The notes under the pieces: generated by a model
What the model saw: only the letters and a program-made list of their open reading frames with translations
Databases searched by the model: none
What the model was told of the DNA's origin: nothing
Position numbers and translations under genes: made by a program
Source: Ligustrum vulgare
Lineage: Eukaryota; Streptophyta; Magnoliopsida; Lamiales; Oleaceae
DNA length: 64,000 nucleotides
Direction of reading: 5' to 3'
NCBI GenBank assembly: GCA_963555705.1
Contig: OY743181.1
Span: forward strand, 27,718,513-27,782,512
Shown here: positions 12,461 through 22,789 of the stretch, one piece after another
How positions within the stretch are numbered: the stretch's first letter is position 1
Layout: each line of letters opens with the position of its first letter

Positions 12461-12853
12461 CTACAAGTCCTCGACATAATCTTTGACTCTTTGACCATTT
12501 ACCTTGAAGTTACCCTTAGTTGGATGATGGATTTCAACTATTCTATAAGGGAATAATTTTGCAATTGTGAAAGGTCCTGACCACTTGAATTTCAATTTTC
12601 CTGGAAAAAAATTGAAGTCGCGAGTTATAAAGCAACACTTGATCACCAACTTGAAAGCTTCTTCTGTTGATTCTATTGTCATGCCATTGTTTGGTTTTCT
12701 ATTTGTAGATTAGGTCATTTTCGTAGGCTTATTGTCGAAACTCATTGAGTTCATTCAATTGCAAAAGTCTAGTTTCACTAGCTTTCTCCAAATCCATGTT
12801 TAACTGTTTAAGAGCACAATAAGCTTTATGTTCCAGTTCAACAGGAAGATGGC
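12461..12853 (-). pseudogene. C-terminal part of element D integrase
   Basis: On minus, the first codons after the BC insertion read LPVELEHKAYCALK, the typical stretch of Ty3 integrase after its catalytic core. A frameshifted segment leads to KLKFKWSGPFTIAKLFPYRI and ends NGQRVKDYVEDL before a stop. That is the conserved GPFxI..phase and VNGxRxK tail found near the C terminus of Athila/Tat-like polyproteins. The matching upstream half (ending GKAFH) lies at 19201 onward on the other side of BC, which proves that BC landed inside this coding region. Confidence 0.88.
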
Positions 12854-14489
12854 TGTTCGCTCAAAATAGTGTACCGCAAGCGCACGGGTCGCGTACAAGT
12901 AATAAAGTGGACTTTTTGAGTCCGGATTGTCGATCCCACGAGGAATGTTTACTTTAGATTATACAACTTTAATTAATTTAATTCTAACAATAAAATAAAC
13001 ACACAATTAAAAGTTGGTTTTGGAAAATTCTAAATTAAAGAAACTAATTTGAAATCAAATTAAAATAAGGAAAATGAAAAATAAAATAGTTGGGATTCAT
13101 GATTTCACTTAACTCTCGCTTAAGTAATTTCTCAACACATGCAAATTAATAAATTACCCATTTACAATGTTAGACCCGATTTCCCAAGCTTAGCCAATTA
13201 CCTCTCTCGAGTGAAATCAACCCTAATCAATTGGTCTAACCTACTATATCTCTATGTCGATTAAGGCCCAATCAATTGCATTAACTCTTTGTGAAAATAG
13301 CTCAATGGATCATCTAGGGTTTAAGGTATATCTCTATCCTTAACAAGAACCTAGAGCATTTGTTATTTGGTCTAAAATGCATAATATCTCTCGATTATCA
13401 TACACTTCACAAAACATATATTTGGTAATCAATCAAACACATGTAATAATCTCAATAACAAACACACATGAAATAAGCTCAAAATTAATAAACAAACATT
13501 AAAATTACTTAAACTAAGTTAAGCTACATCAATCATCCCAACATAAAACAACTAGCCCATTGTATAAATATTGCACAAAAGTTGAGGTTTACAAAAATAC
13601 ATCACAAAATATAGAAATCAAAGATTAAAAATACAAGATAATGAAATAAATCACTTCCCTTGATTTTTGCTCCAAGAACCCTTCAATAATGTTTTGAATC
13701 TTCACCTCACTTCTTGCTTCCTTGCTTCAATGGTGACTAGAACTTAAAAACAAAACTAAACTACAAACTAATTTACAAAATAAAACAAAAGAAAAGAAAA
13801 GAAAAGAAAGAAAAAGAAGAAGAAGAGAGAAAAGGGAAGGGGGGCTAGGGTTTGTGGTTGAATAATTTTTGGGGATGAAGAATGGCTCAAACCCTACTCA
13901 AAATGCCCAAAAATACCAATTTTTCGCTTAGATCCGCGTCATTCCGATTTTGGGCCGAACCGGGTCGCACCGGGTCGGCCCAGATTTTTACCCAAATTTT
14001 TGACCACGCGATCGCGTGGCTGAATGCCTAGCGATCGCGTGGTTAACTTGAAAACTCTCGGATTGGAATTTTGGCTCATCTCGCGATCGCTATCTGATAT
14101 TAACCACGCGATCGCGTGGTTAGCTGGCAGCCTCATCCTTCCATGATTTGCAATTGAGTCCTCCATCTTCTAGTCTTCTTCAATTTAGTCCTCGAATTTG
14201 ACTTTTATTACAAATATGCCCCTGGAATATTTGCATCTTTAGTCCTCCAACTTTCTGAGATGTTGCAATTGAGTCCCCAATACTTTTGATTTCTTTCAAT
14301 TAAGTCCTTGGACATCGAAATTGCTCTTCTTTTAGCTCAATTGCTCTCCAATCTTGTCTATTTTCTTTCCAATTGAGTTTGTACCTAATTGTACAAGATA
14401 AACACAATATATAAGTAGATATTTGCTCAATTTATCAATTAAATTGTCTATTTAAAAGCACAATAAATGTGTAAAATGCACACTTATCA
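12854..14489 (-). repeat. 3' LTR of element BC
   Basis: 1636 bp, starting TGTTCGCTCAAAATAG and ending TGCACACTTATCA on plus. Four GCGATCGC octamers lie between 14004 and 14122 in U3. The short minus frame inside (13939-14166) is also present in the other LTR and is taken as chance. Confidence 0.95.
14004..14122. repeat. GCGATCGC palindrome array in BC 3' LTR
   Basis: 14004-14019 is a perfect palindrome (CCACGCGA plus reverse complement). Further octamers lie near 14030 and 14083. 14101-14122 is a perfect 22-bp palindrome (TAACCACGCGA plus its reverse complement). The array is GC-rich within an AT-rich LTR. Confidence 0.95.
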
Positions 14490-14527
14490 CACCCCCAAAC
14501 TTGAGCTTTTGCTCGTCTCGAGCAAAA
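14490..14527 (-). promoter_or_regulatory. Polypurine tract and adjoining hairpin, element BC (terminal)
   Basis: On minus, hairpin TTTTGCTCG / AGA / CGAGCAAAA (plus 14507-14515 and 14519-14527) is followed by CAAGTTTGGGGGTG and then the LTR. The 9-bp stem is perfect, while its sequence differs from the stems of D and E. That is the pattern expected if structure is what is conserved. Confidence 0.85.
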
Positions 14528-15084
14528 TTATCTACTAGTGCAATCAAGTAACGTGAAATATAGATCAAAAATGTTAGATAACTTGCAAATTACTCATTAG
14601 TGCAAAATTGTATAATCAATTCAAAAGTGTAATTCCAAATAATGCTACCAAAAAGAAGTTTAGCTTATCCGATGTTCGATCGGTGTGTGTGTGCATAGTC
14701 ACTTTCAATTGTCAATTGAGTTTCGAGATATTGATGAGTAAAGAGGTTTCAAGTCAAAACAAACCCACTATTAGTGGTCAATTCTTTCCTTTCCCACTCG
14801 TGACATTCATCCTCCAATAAATATTTTTCTTTCCTCTCCCGGGATGCAATTCTAGAGGGTACTCTCAAATCACTCTTTTCTTTCTCCACTCTAGTTTAGG
14901 TGTGTTTTACCGACAATCTCGACAACCTAGAAATGCGGTGACTCTCCACTAATGAGTGCTTCGACATTCAAGTTTATACTAAGCAATTCAAACCCACTAT
15001 TCATCTAAGAGCCCTTATGCAAGTACAAATGTATGATTTCTAAAAACTAACATGATGAATGCTCGTGTCTTCCTCACTCCCTTA

Positions 15085-15426
15085 AGCTTTCTAATTGACC
15101 CATGTAGCGAGCTTTAGGTCGGCAACTCCCCGATTTTTTAGATCAAAGGGTACCAGGTTTCAAAATACCCCTACGGACTTATTAACTCGAGTCAAAAAGG
15201 CTACGAAGTGGGGGTAGACTTATTAAGCGAATGCAATGATGAAGTGCCTTTTTTTTTCAATTTTTTTTTTTTTTTTTTTTTCAAGTGTGTGTGTGAGTAC
15301 CCTACTCATTAAGCTTTCTAATTGACCCATGTAGCGAGCTTTCGGCCGGTGACTCCCAAGTTTCAAACTTAAGGCACCAAGTTTCAAGATACTCCTACGG
15401 ACTTAATTACTCGAGTCAAAAAGGCT
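15085..15426 (-). other. Conserved ~117-nt module, two copies (element BC)
   Basis: Copies at 15085-15202 and 15311-15426. On minus both start GCCTTTTTGACTCGAG and end with GAAAGCTCGCTACATGGGTC or CTAAAGCTCGCTACATGGGT, then AATTAGAAAGCTT. Both contain a GGTACCCT/GGTGCCTT core. They differ from one another as much as from the copies in E, so the duplication is older than this element. Confidence 0.8.
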
Positions 15427-15913
15427 TCGAGATAGGGCAATGCAATGCAAAAATTAAAATGGGCTTAGAAATTTAGCATACGGTCATTACTTAGCTTATA
15501 CTTGGCGAAATACACTCCACACAAAATTTATTTCCAACATGCATGGAATCACCACACGTCTAGACCGTCTCCTTCACCGGGTCGACAACCCCCAAACTTG
15601 TCTTACAATAGAGTAAAGAGATTTAGAGTTTTTGGGAAACATTTGATAGGTTGATAAAAATTAACAATACAAGCTCACAACCTAGTTCTTCTACTCCATT
15701 AACTTCTTCACCCTTCAACAATTCCCAAACTTCACCAACAATCGATTATGACTATTGTGCTCAAGATAAATATGATCTTGCATGGATAAGCATTTTGTAA
15801 AAGTAGACACAAGTAGCATATTGGTCATAAATCATGAATCAATAACAATTTTAAACATCTAAGTAATCTTGGCCACGGCAAGGCTATCTACATGTCAATA
15901 CATAATAGGAAAT

Positions 15914-15950
15914 CACCCCCAAACTTGAAATGCACATTGTCCTCAATGTG
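15914..15950 (-). promoter_or_regulatory. Internal hairpin plus polypurine-like tract, element BC
   Basis: On minus, hairpin CACATTG / AGGA / CAATGTG is followed by CATTTCAAGTTTGGGGGTG. It is 1.4 kb upstream of the true polypurine tract. Further CAAGTTTGGGGGT-type tracts lie near 15590 and 16060 without an obvious hairpin. Confidence 0.8.
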
Positions 15951-16529
15951 TAAAATAAAATCAAAGTAAGAGGAAAGAAGTTACTAGACATCCCAAGAAG
16001 TGGTGGGGCACTCATAAGTAGTCTTGAGCAAGTGAAAATCTCATTGCAATCACCAACAATCCACCCCCAAACTTGTGTTGAAGCCTCCAATCAATTGAAC
16101 ACAAATTTCTCCAATGAGGCATTTCATCGAATACCTTGTAAGCATCCTATGAAAACACAAGAAAAGAGTAGATATTAAATGGTGAATGACCCAAAAATTT
16201 AAATCACATTCAACATCCCAATTCTAACTCATAAATCCAATGTAATTTGCTCATCCACACCAATATTAAATCACCCTTGAAGATAAAAGACAATATGAAC
16301 CAAGTGATTTAAAAATGAGTTATAAGCAAATTTTGACTTTGAAAGTTTGATATGAGTATATGTCAGAATTAAATGAGAATGCATTAAAGCTATTTCACAC
16401 TACCCAACTTGAGGAAAATAAATATAGAAGATAGAGACTTGGCCCAACCAACTTATTTGCAAGAAAGTAAATAAAATGCAAGAAACTAAATAATATGCAA
16501 AAATAAAAATAAAGCAAGTAAAGGATAGA

Positions 16530-16580
16530 GAATGGGTTGCCTCCCATTAAGCGCTTATTTTAAAGTCATTAGCTCGACTC
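16530..16580 (-). other. Conserved motif after the ORF, element BC
   Basis: On minus it reads TCGAGCTAATGACTTTAAAA, then AAGCGCTTAATGGGAGGCAA. It sits just after the stop of the 255-aa ORF. This is the position the motif also has after pol in D and after the gag-pro region in E. Confidence 0.75.
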
Positions 16581-16594
16581 TCCGCATAAGCACT

Positions 16595-17362
16595 TCATGG
16601 CACTCTAAATATAGCTTTCGATGCCTTGCTCATTTTGCTTCTTTTGGCTTTTTCCCACTCTTCATTACTTCGAAATACTTGCACCTTACCCCTTCCAATG
16701 TTATGGGACTTGCCTATTCCATCCAATTCGAACTCAACAATGTAGACTTGCTCCTCCTCAAGTGGCTTAATCACAAAATCAATTATTGGACAATTAATGA
16801 AGTTGAGAGAATTTGATTTAATCTCTTCCTCATTAATTGCCACTTCTCCAAGTGATTCTTTTGTGATTAAATTATCATTCTCTTCAAGCTCATCTCCATT
16901 TGTTGATGTCTCCTTAGATTGAATGACCGATCCAAAATTTGAATCCATGGGCAACGGCAAGTTTTTCCTATTGATTCCCAAGAGTGGATTATACCCCCAC
17001 GTTTGGAATCCTTCCCAATACATGGCATCCCCCATAAGCATATCCTCTTCATCCAAATTGGCAAGCTTATTGTAATACTTTTCAAGTACCTTCTCATTCA
17101 ATAATGGAGGACCATCTCCTACAAGAGTGATGTCCTCATCCCAGTCATCCGGTACACAATCTCCCAAGAGCATGTAACTCATATCCGAAGTGTCAATTGC
17201 TTGTTTTCGGTATTTCAAATATTGTCTAAACCCAATAAGTTTCGACGTAAGCAAACTATTTCCCGAATACAAGCATTGTCCATTACAATGCATCTTGTAA
17301 CAAATTTCACAACTTGAATATTCTTCAAGCATGTATTCATCACCCATGTTGAGATTGTTCAT
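16595..17362 (-). CDS. Unknown 255-aa protein of non-autonomous element BC
   Basis: This is the only long frame in BC. It starts about 180 bp after the primer site, where gag would start in an autonomous element, and ends just before the conserved GCGCTT/GGGAGG motif. I do not recognise the family. Near residue 17 it has a compact cysteine cluster CEICYKMHCNGQC (C-x2-C-x4-C-x3-C) that could bind a metal ion; it resembles but does not match the C-x2-C-x3-H-x4-C knuckle of the neighbouring Ty3 gags. The middle is acidic (DDWDEDITL; NLDEEDMLMGDAM; GDELEENDNL). The C-terminal 40 residues are basic (EEWEKAKRSKMSKASKAIFR). No signal peptide, membrane segment or catalytic motif is visible. The frame is uninterrupted in a young element, which suggests it is, or recently was, translated. 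Function unknown. Confidence 0.75.
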   Translation of the reverse strand: MNNLNMGDEYMLEEYSSCEICYKMHCNGQCLYSGNSLLTSKLIGFRQYLKYRKQAIDTSDMSYMLLGDCVPDDWDEDITLVGDGPPLLNEKVLEKYYNKLANLDEEDMLMGDAMYWEGFQTWGYNPLLGINRKNLPLPMDSNFGSVIQSKETSTNGDELEENDNLITKESLGEVAINEEEIKSNSLNFINCPIIDFVIKPLEEEQVYIVEFELDGIGKSHNIGRGKVQVFRSNEEWEKAKRSKMSKASKAIFRVP

Positions 17363-17540
17363 TGCAATTGCGTTCCTATTTTGCCAATGTTAGAATCAAA
17401 TATGCATAGAAGGAAAACCAAATACAAGAGAGATTAGAATTGTGGTGGTTAACCAAAGATAATAAAATAAAACATAAAACAAAAATAATTACAAATTGTT
17501 AAAACTAAAATTAACTAAAGTAATAATCAAAGTAAAAACA

Positions 17541-17562
17541 TTCCCCGGCAGCGGCGCCAAAA
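17541..17562 (-). other. Primer-binding site of element BC
   Basis: Minus-strand TTTTTGGCGCCGCTGCCGGG adjoins the 5' LTR. TGGCGCCGTTGCCGGGG-type sites are complementary to the 3' end of plant tRNA-Asp and are usual in Athila/Tat-type elements. Confidence 0.85.
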
Positions 17563-17565
17563 ACT

Positions 17566-19200
17566 TGTTCGCTCAAAATAGTGTACCGCAAGCGCACGGG
17601 TCGCGTACAAGTAATAAAGTGGACTTTTTGAGTCCGGATTGTCGATCCCACGAGGAATGTTTACTTTAGATTATACAACTTTAATTAATTTAATTCTAAC
17701 AATAAAAGAAACACACAATTAAAAGTTGTTTTTGGAAAATTCTAAATTAAAGAAACTAATTTGAAATCAAATTAAAATAAGGAAAATGAAAAATAAAATA
17801 GTTGGGATTCATGATTTCACTTAACTCTCGCTTAAGTAATTTCTCAACACATGCAAATTAATAAATTACCCATTTACAATGTTAGACCCGATTTCCCAAG
17901 CTTAGCCAATTACCTCTCTCGAGTGAAATCAACCCTAATCAATTGGTCTAACCTACTATATCTCTATGTCGATTAAGGCCCAATCAATTGCATTAACTCT
18001 TTGTGAAAATAGCTCAATGGATCATCTAGGGTTTAAGGTATATCTCTATCCTTAACAAGAACCTAGAGCATTTGTTATTTGGTCTAAAATGCATAATATC
18101 TCTCGATTATCATACACTTCACAAAACATATATTTGGTAATCAATCAAACACATGTAATAATCTCAATAACAAACACACATGAAATAAGCTCAAAATTAA
18201 TAAACAAACATTAAAATTACTTAAACTAAGTTAAGCTACATCAATCATCCCAACATAAAACAACTAGCCCATTGTATAAATATTGCACAAAAGTTGAGGT
18301 TTACAAAAATACATCACAAAATATAGAAATCAAAGATTAAAAATACAAGATAATGAAATAAATCACTTCCCTTGATTTTTGCTCCAAGAACCCTTCAATA
18401 ATGTTTTGAATCTTCACCTCACTTCTTGCTTCCTTGCTTCAATGGTGACTAGAACTTAAAAACAAAACTAAACTACAAACTAATTTACAAAATAAAACAA
18501 AAGAAAAGAAAAGAAAAGAAAGAAAAAGAAGAAGAAGAGAGAAAAGGGAAGGGGGCTAGGGTTTGTGGTTGAATAATTTTTGGGGATGAAGAATGGCTCA
18601 AACCCTACTCAAAATGCCCAAAAATACCAATTTTTTGCTTAGATCCGCGTCATTCCGATTTTGGGCCGAACCGGGTCGCACCGGGTCGGCCCAGATTTTT
18701 ACCCAAATTTTTGACCACGCGATCGCGTGGCTGAATGCCTAGCGATCGCGTGGTTAACTTGAAAACTCTCGGATTGGAATTTTGGCTCATCTCGCGATCG
18801 CTATCTGATATTAACCACGCGATCGCGTGGTTAGCTGGCAGCCTCATCCTTCCATGATTTGCAATTGAGTCCTCCATCTTCTAGTCTTCTTCAATTTAGT
18901 CCTCGAATTTGACTTTTATTACAAATATGCCCCTGGAATATTTGCATCTTTAGTCCTCCAACTTTCTGAGATGTTGCAATTGAGTCCCCAATACTTTTGA
19001 TTTCTTTCAATTAAGTCCTTGGACATCGAAATTGCTCTTCTTTTAGCTCAATTGCTCTCCAATCTTGTCTATTTTCTTTCCAATTGAGTTTGTACCTAAT
19101 TGTACAAGATAAACACAATATATAAGTAGATATTTGCTCAATTTATCAATTAAAGTGTCTATTTAAAAGAACAATAAATGTGTAAAATGCACACTTATCA
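17566..19200 (-). repeat. 5' LTR of element BC
   Basis: 1635 bp, nearly identical to 12854-14489. Differences I noticed are single substitutions or indels (for example GGGGGG versus GGGGG near 18550, and AAAGCACAATAAATG versus AAAGAACAATAAATG at the right end). The GCGATCGC array recurs at 18717-18833, with the 22-bp palindrome at 18812-18833. Confidence 0.95.
18717..18833. repeat. GCGATCGC palindrome array in BC 5' LTR
   Basis: Same order and spacing as in the other BC LTR: four octamers, ending in the perfect 22-bp palindrome TAACCACGCGA plus reverse complement. None of the octamers has lost its CpGs in either copy. Confidence 0.95.
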
Positions 19201-20040
19201 ATGGAAAGCTTTGCCAAATACCAAGCGGTATGGAGACATTCCAATTGGTGTTTTAAAAGCCACTCTATAAGAAGTGCATCATCAAGCTTTTTAGACCAAT
19301 CAGTTCAATATGAGTTTACAGTTAATTCTAGAATTCTCTTTAACTTTCTGTTAGATGTCTCCACCTGCCCACTTGTTTTTAGATGATATGGGGTAGCTAC
19401 ACGGTGTTGAACTTCATATTTTCTCAACACTTCCTTGAAGGCAGAATTGTAAAAATGAGTTCCACCATCACTAATTATTGCTCTAGGTGCCCCATGTCTA
19501 TTGAAAATGTTTTTCTTATAAAACTGATAACAACTTTGGCATCATTAGTTGGAAATGCTTGTGCTTCTACCCATTTCGAAACATATCAACTGCCACTAAT
19601 ATGTATTTGTTCGAGTATGATGATGGGAATGGTCCCATAAAGTCTATGCCCCAAACATCAAATAACTCGACCTCAAGAATGTTATTTAGTGGTATCTCAT
19701 GATGAGCTAAAATATTTCCCGTTCTTTGACATCTGTCACAGGAACGGAAAAAAATATGGGCATCTTTGAACAATGCAGTCCAGTAAAATCCACATTGAAG
19801 AACCTTGGCTGCAGTCTTAGTTAGCCCAAAATGACCACCATAAGCTGAGGCATGCACAAGTGAAAGAATTTGTTTCATTTCATCTTCTGGTATGCATCTT
19901 CTAATAATTTGGTCTGGACCTCTCCTGTATAGGAATGGTTCTTCCCAAAGATAGAACTTAACTTTGTGCATCAACTTCTTTTCTGTTGATATGAGAATTC
20001 AGGTGATATAACTTTACTGACCAAATAATTGACTATATCA
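19201..20040 (-). pseudogene. Element D integrase, zinc-binding and core part
   Basis: On minus, an open piece (19567-19974) reads EEPFLYRRGPDQIIRRCIPEDE, then the HHCC zinc-binding region (HASAYGGHFG .. CDRCQRTG), then the start of the catalytic core with its first Asp (FDVWGIDFMGPFPSS). Further on, in shifted frames, remnants such as [13 protein letters not shown] and MSPYRLVFGKAFH lead to the BC insertion point. Several stops and frameshifts separate these pieces, so no working integrase is encoded. Confidence 0.9.
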
Positions 20041-21349
20041 ACATCCCAAGGTGGTTTTCCAATGAAATACAATCGCTCATCCAAAAATACCTAATTGATA
20101 GCAATTTCATCAACACCATTCTCATTCTCATTCTCAAGTCGAGAGAGATGGTCAGCTACTGGATTTTTGTCTCTTTTTTGCCTTTGATTGCAATGTCAAA
20201 TTCTTGCAACAGGAGAATTCATCTTATTAATCTCGGCTTAGCATCTTTCTTTGACATGAGGTATTTGATTGCCGAGTGGTCAGTGTATACTACCACTTTC
20301 GATCCAATTAAATAGGATCGAAATTTGTTAACAGCAAATATTACTGCAAGCGTCTCTTTTTTAGTAGTTGCATAGTGAGTTTGTGCATCATTCGGTGTTT
20401 TCTTGTATAGTAAATTACGTGAAGCACTTTATTTTTTTTCTTTGTTGTAGAACATCTCCAATTGCGTAATCACTAGCATCACACATCAACTCAAAAGGCA
20501 GGGTCCAATCAGGTGCTACAAGCATAGGTGCAGTGATCAACTTCTCTTTCAAAGTACTGAAAGAGGTCAAACATTCCTCGGTGAACCTAAACACGGTGTC
20601 CTTCTCCAACAAGTGACACAACGATTTGGTTATTTTGTAGAAGTCTTTTACGAACCTCCTGTAGAACTCTGCATGTCCCAGGATGCTTTTGATTCCTTTT
20701 ACTTAGGTAGGTGGTTGCAATTTTTCAATTACTTGCACTTTTGCTCTATCTACCTCTATCCCATTATTTGAAATGTGATGTCCCAGCACAATCCCTTCAC
20801 TAACCATAAAATGGCATTTCTCCAAATTTAGGACAAGGTTTGTGTCTTCACATCTTTTCAAAACTTGGGATAAATGTTTTAAGCACTCATAAAAAGGAGT
20901 ACCCAAAAACAGAGAAGTCGTCCATGAAAACTTCAATGAAACACTCCACCATATCACAGAAGATTGCCATCATGCAATGCTAGAATGTAGCATAGTCCAA
21001 AAGGCGCTCTTCGGAAGGCAAAAGTACCATAAGGACAAGTGAAAGTTGTTTTCTCTTGGTCCTCAGGTGCTATTGGGATTTGGTTATATCCAAAATAACC
21101 ATCCAAGAAACAATAGTGAGAGTGACTAGCCGTCGCTAGAACATCTGATCAATGAAAGACAATGGGAAGTGATCTTTCCTAGTTTCCAGATTGAGCTTTC
21201 TATAATCAATACAAACTTTCCATCCTGTGACAAGTCTAGTAGGTATAAGGTCATTGTTTTCACTCTTCTGGACATTGATTCCCCCATTTTTAGGCACAAC
21301 GTGCACTGGACTCACCCAAGAACTGTATGATCAATGAGCATTTTCAATA
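20041..21349 (-). pseudogene. Element D reverse transcriptase and RNase H remnants
   Basis: On minus, RT text appears in pieces: SPVHVVPKNGGI and CIDYRKLNLETRKDHFPL near 21170-21310, the active-site region FMDDFSVFG near 20915-20935, and ECLKHLSQVLKRCEDTNLVLNLEKCHFMV down to about 20800. VQVIEKLQPPT follows near 20710, then GHAEFYRRFVKDF. A segment ending LPFELMCDASDYAIGDVLQQR (20415-20621) marks the start of RNase H, which continues degraded to about 20250. The FMDD box is kept, but stops and shifts disrupt every segment. Confidence 0.88.
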
Positions 21350-21557
21350 TTATGCCTTGAAGAGGACTTGAACCTCCACGCTCTTTAGCACGAGATTTTG
21401 AGTCTCGCATGTCTACCATTTCACCACTAAGGCATCTTGAACGTGAATCATATTCCATGAATATGATATCTATTTATCTAGTATGATGTATGGAATATAT
21501 GACAAGGGTGGAGTATTTCTATTGATCGGCCCGAGTTGGACATCCAATTGCTTCGAT
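21350..21557. other. Chloroplast-derived insert (NUPT) of about 205 bp
   Basis: A block within the RT N-terminal region has no relation to pol. It holds a complete chloroplast-type trnL-CAA and then text (TGAATCATATTCCATGAATA .. GGAATATATGACAAGGGTGG) that I recognise as the chloroplast spacer on the ycf2 side of trnL-CAA. Pol homology stops at ILKML (about 21335-21349) and resumes with QRKLNSN (about 21560-21580), so the insert splits the RT. The right edge is uncertain by about 10 bases. Confidence 0.75.
21353..21433 (-). tRNA. trnL-CAA: trnL-CAA copy of chloroplast origin, probably non-functional
   Basis: On minus, 81 bp starting GCCTTAGTGGTGAAATGGTA and ending CCTCTTCAAGGCA. The anticodon arm is GAGACTCAAAATCTC (anticodon CAA), followed by a long variable arm as in tRNA-Leu and a TTCAAGT T loop. 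Compared with the chloroplast gene as I remember it, three positions are changed, all C-to-T or G-to-A (acceptor stem, D arm and T loop). The acceptor-stem change leaves an A-C mismatch. As a nuclear chloroplast insert without its promoter it is unlikely to be used. Confidence 0.85.
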
Positions 21558-22130
21558 TTGAATTTAGCTTTCTTTGACTCTCTACAGAAGGTTTACAATC
21601 ATCCTCCATCAAAATTTTGTGCATGCACATGTGAGGACTGATTCCTTTTATGTCAGCTATGGTCCAACCAATATCCATTTTGTGCTCCCTCAACACTCTG
21701 ATTAATCTTTCCTCTTCCAACTCAGTCAAATCATTTGCAATAATGACAGGAAGAGTATCTTATTCATCGAGGTAAGCATATCTCAAATGTGCTGGCAGTG
21801 ATTTTAGTTCTAAATCAGAAGCCTTTTCAATTGATGGAATCGACTTTGATGTACTCTCTCCAAGTGGAGCGAAGTACCTAGCCCTATTATATGATATGGG
21901 AGTTGATTCTTCCAACTACATTGCTCTCATCTTGAGAGCGTGATGATCCGTTTTTATAGTTTTTGATTCCATTATAAAAATTGCAAGATCATCGGTTGGT
22001 TGTTCATCACAAATAACTTCATTGACCAACTGGTCCGTTACTTCAACTCTAAATCAAGAGTCCTCATTGAGGGGAAATTTCATTGCTTTGAACACTTCAA
22101 ATTAAACATGTTCATTGTTGACCCTTAGTG
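21558..22130 (-). pseudogene. Element D protease-RT linker and RT N-terminal region
   Basis: On minus, LEEERLIRVLREHKMDIGWTI, then ADIKGISPHMCMHKILMEDD, then KPSVESQRKLNSN is the conserved N-terminal entry of Ty3 RT in this group (L.EHK.AIGW..ADIKGISP..CMHKI.LED). It is cut by the chloroplast insert. Upstream, 21730-22130 is the poorly conserved linker, with stops. Confidence 0.85.
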
Positions 22131-22781
22131 TCATTTTCCTTGTACCACATTAATCAGTGTTCTGCCTGTGGCAAGAAATGGTCTCCCAAGTAATATTGGG
22201 ATATTCATATCTTCTTCTATGTCAAGGATGATAAAATCAGCTGGAAATATGAATTTATCAACCTCAAGCAAGACATCTTCAATAACCCCTCTCGGGTGCT
22301 TAATGGATCGTTCAGCCAAGAGTAGTGAGACAATGGTTGGTTGACCTTCTCCCAACCCCGATTTAGTGTACACTGATAAAGGCATTAAATTTATGGTTGT
22401 GCCAAGATCACATAAAGCATTTTTGAAAGATTTTATGCATATGGTACACAGTATAGTACTATACTCTTCTTTTAAGCACACTGACTCATAGTTTTCCAAA
22501 TTGCGTTTATTGGTCAAGATCTCTTTCAAGAACTTGGCGTAACTAGGCATTTGTGCTATTGCATCAGTAAATGGGATATTAATATGCATTTTTCTGAAAA
22601 CTTCCATGAATTTTTCAAACTGCTTATCCATTTTGTGATTTTGTAGACATTGAGGAAATGAAATAGGTGGGATATATTTCTTAACAGGAGTAGGTGCTTT
22701 TTCTTTTGATGCTTCATTTTGATTTTTCGATTGGGTTGGCTGATTAAACCCCTCAGTCTCACTTTCGACTTCTTCAATCAC
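22131..22781 (-). pseudogene. Element D gag C-terminus and aspartic protease
   Basis: This is an open piece of 216 codons. Its N-terminal third is charged linker (KKYIPPISFPQ, FMEVFRKMHINIPF), usual between gag and protease in this group. The protease follows with ALCDLGTTINLMPLSVY, where the expected active-site DLG(A/S) is DLGT, and ends [30 protein letters not shown]. The D residue of DLG is present. The frame is broken further downstream. Confidence 0.88.
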
Positions 22782-22789
22782 TTGTTTAT

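Larger units (their letters stand above)
12854..19200 (-). mobile_element. Element BC: complete young non-autonomous LTR retrotransposon, 6347 bp
   Basis: It has two near-identical LTRs, 12854-14489 (3') and 17566-19200 (5'). I counted roughly seven differences by eye. The primer site TTTTTGGCGCCGCTGCC on minus (17541-17562) abuts the 5' LTR, and a polypurine tract CAAGTTTGGGGGTG abuts the 3' LTR. Target duplication is ATGGC/ATGGA (12849-12853 and 19201-19205; one mismatch, with the right copy matching the uninterrupted integrase). The 3.1-kb interior has one long ORF (16595-17362) with no similarity to gag or pol that I can see. The element therefore depends on proteins from elsewhere. Its 3' non-coding layout is the same as in D and E. 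Confidence 0.93.

Noticed and set aside
13939..14166. 75-codon minus frame repeated at 18650-18877
   Set aside because: Identical in both LTRs because the LTRs are copies. It includes the palindrome array and has no protein features.
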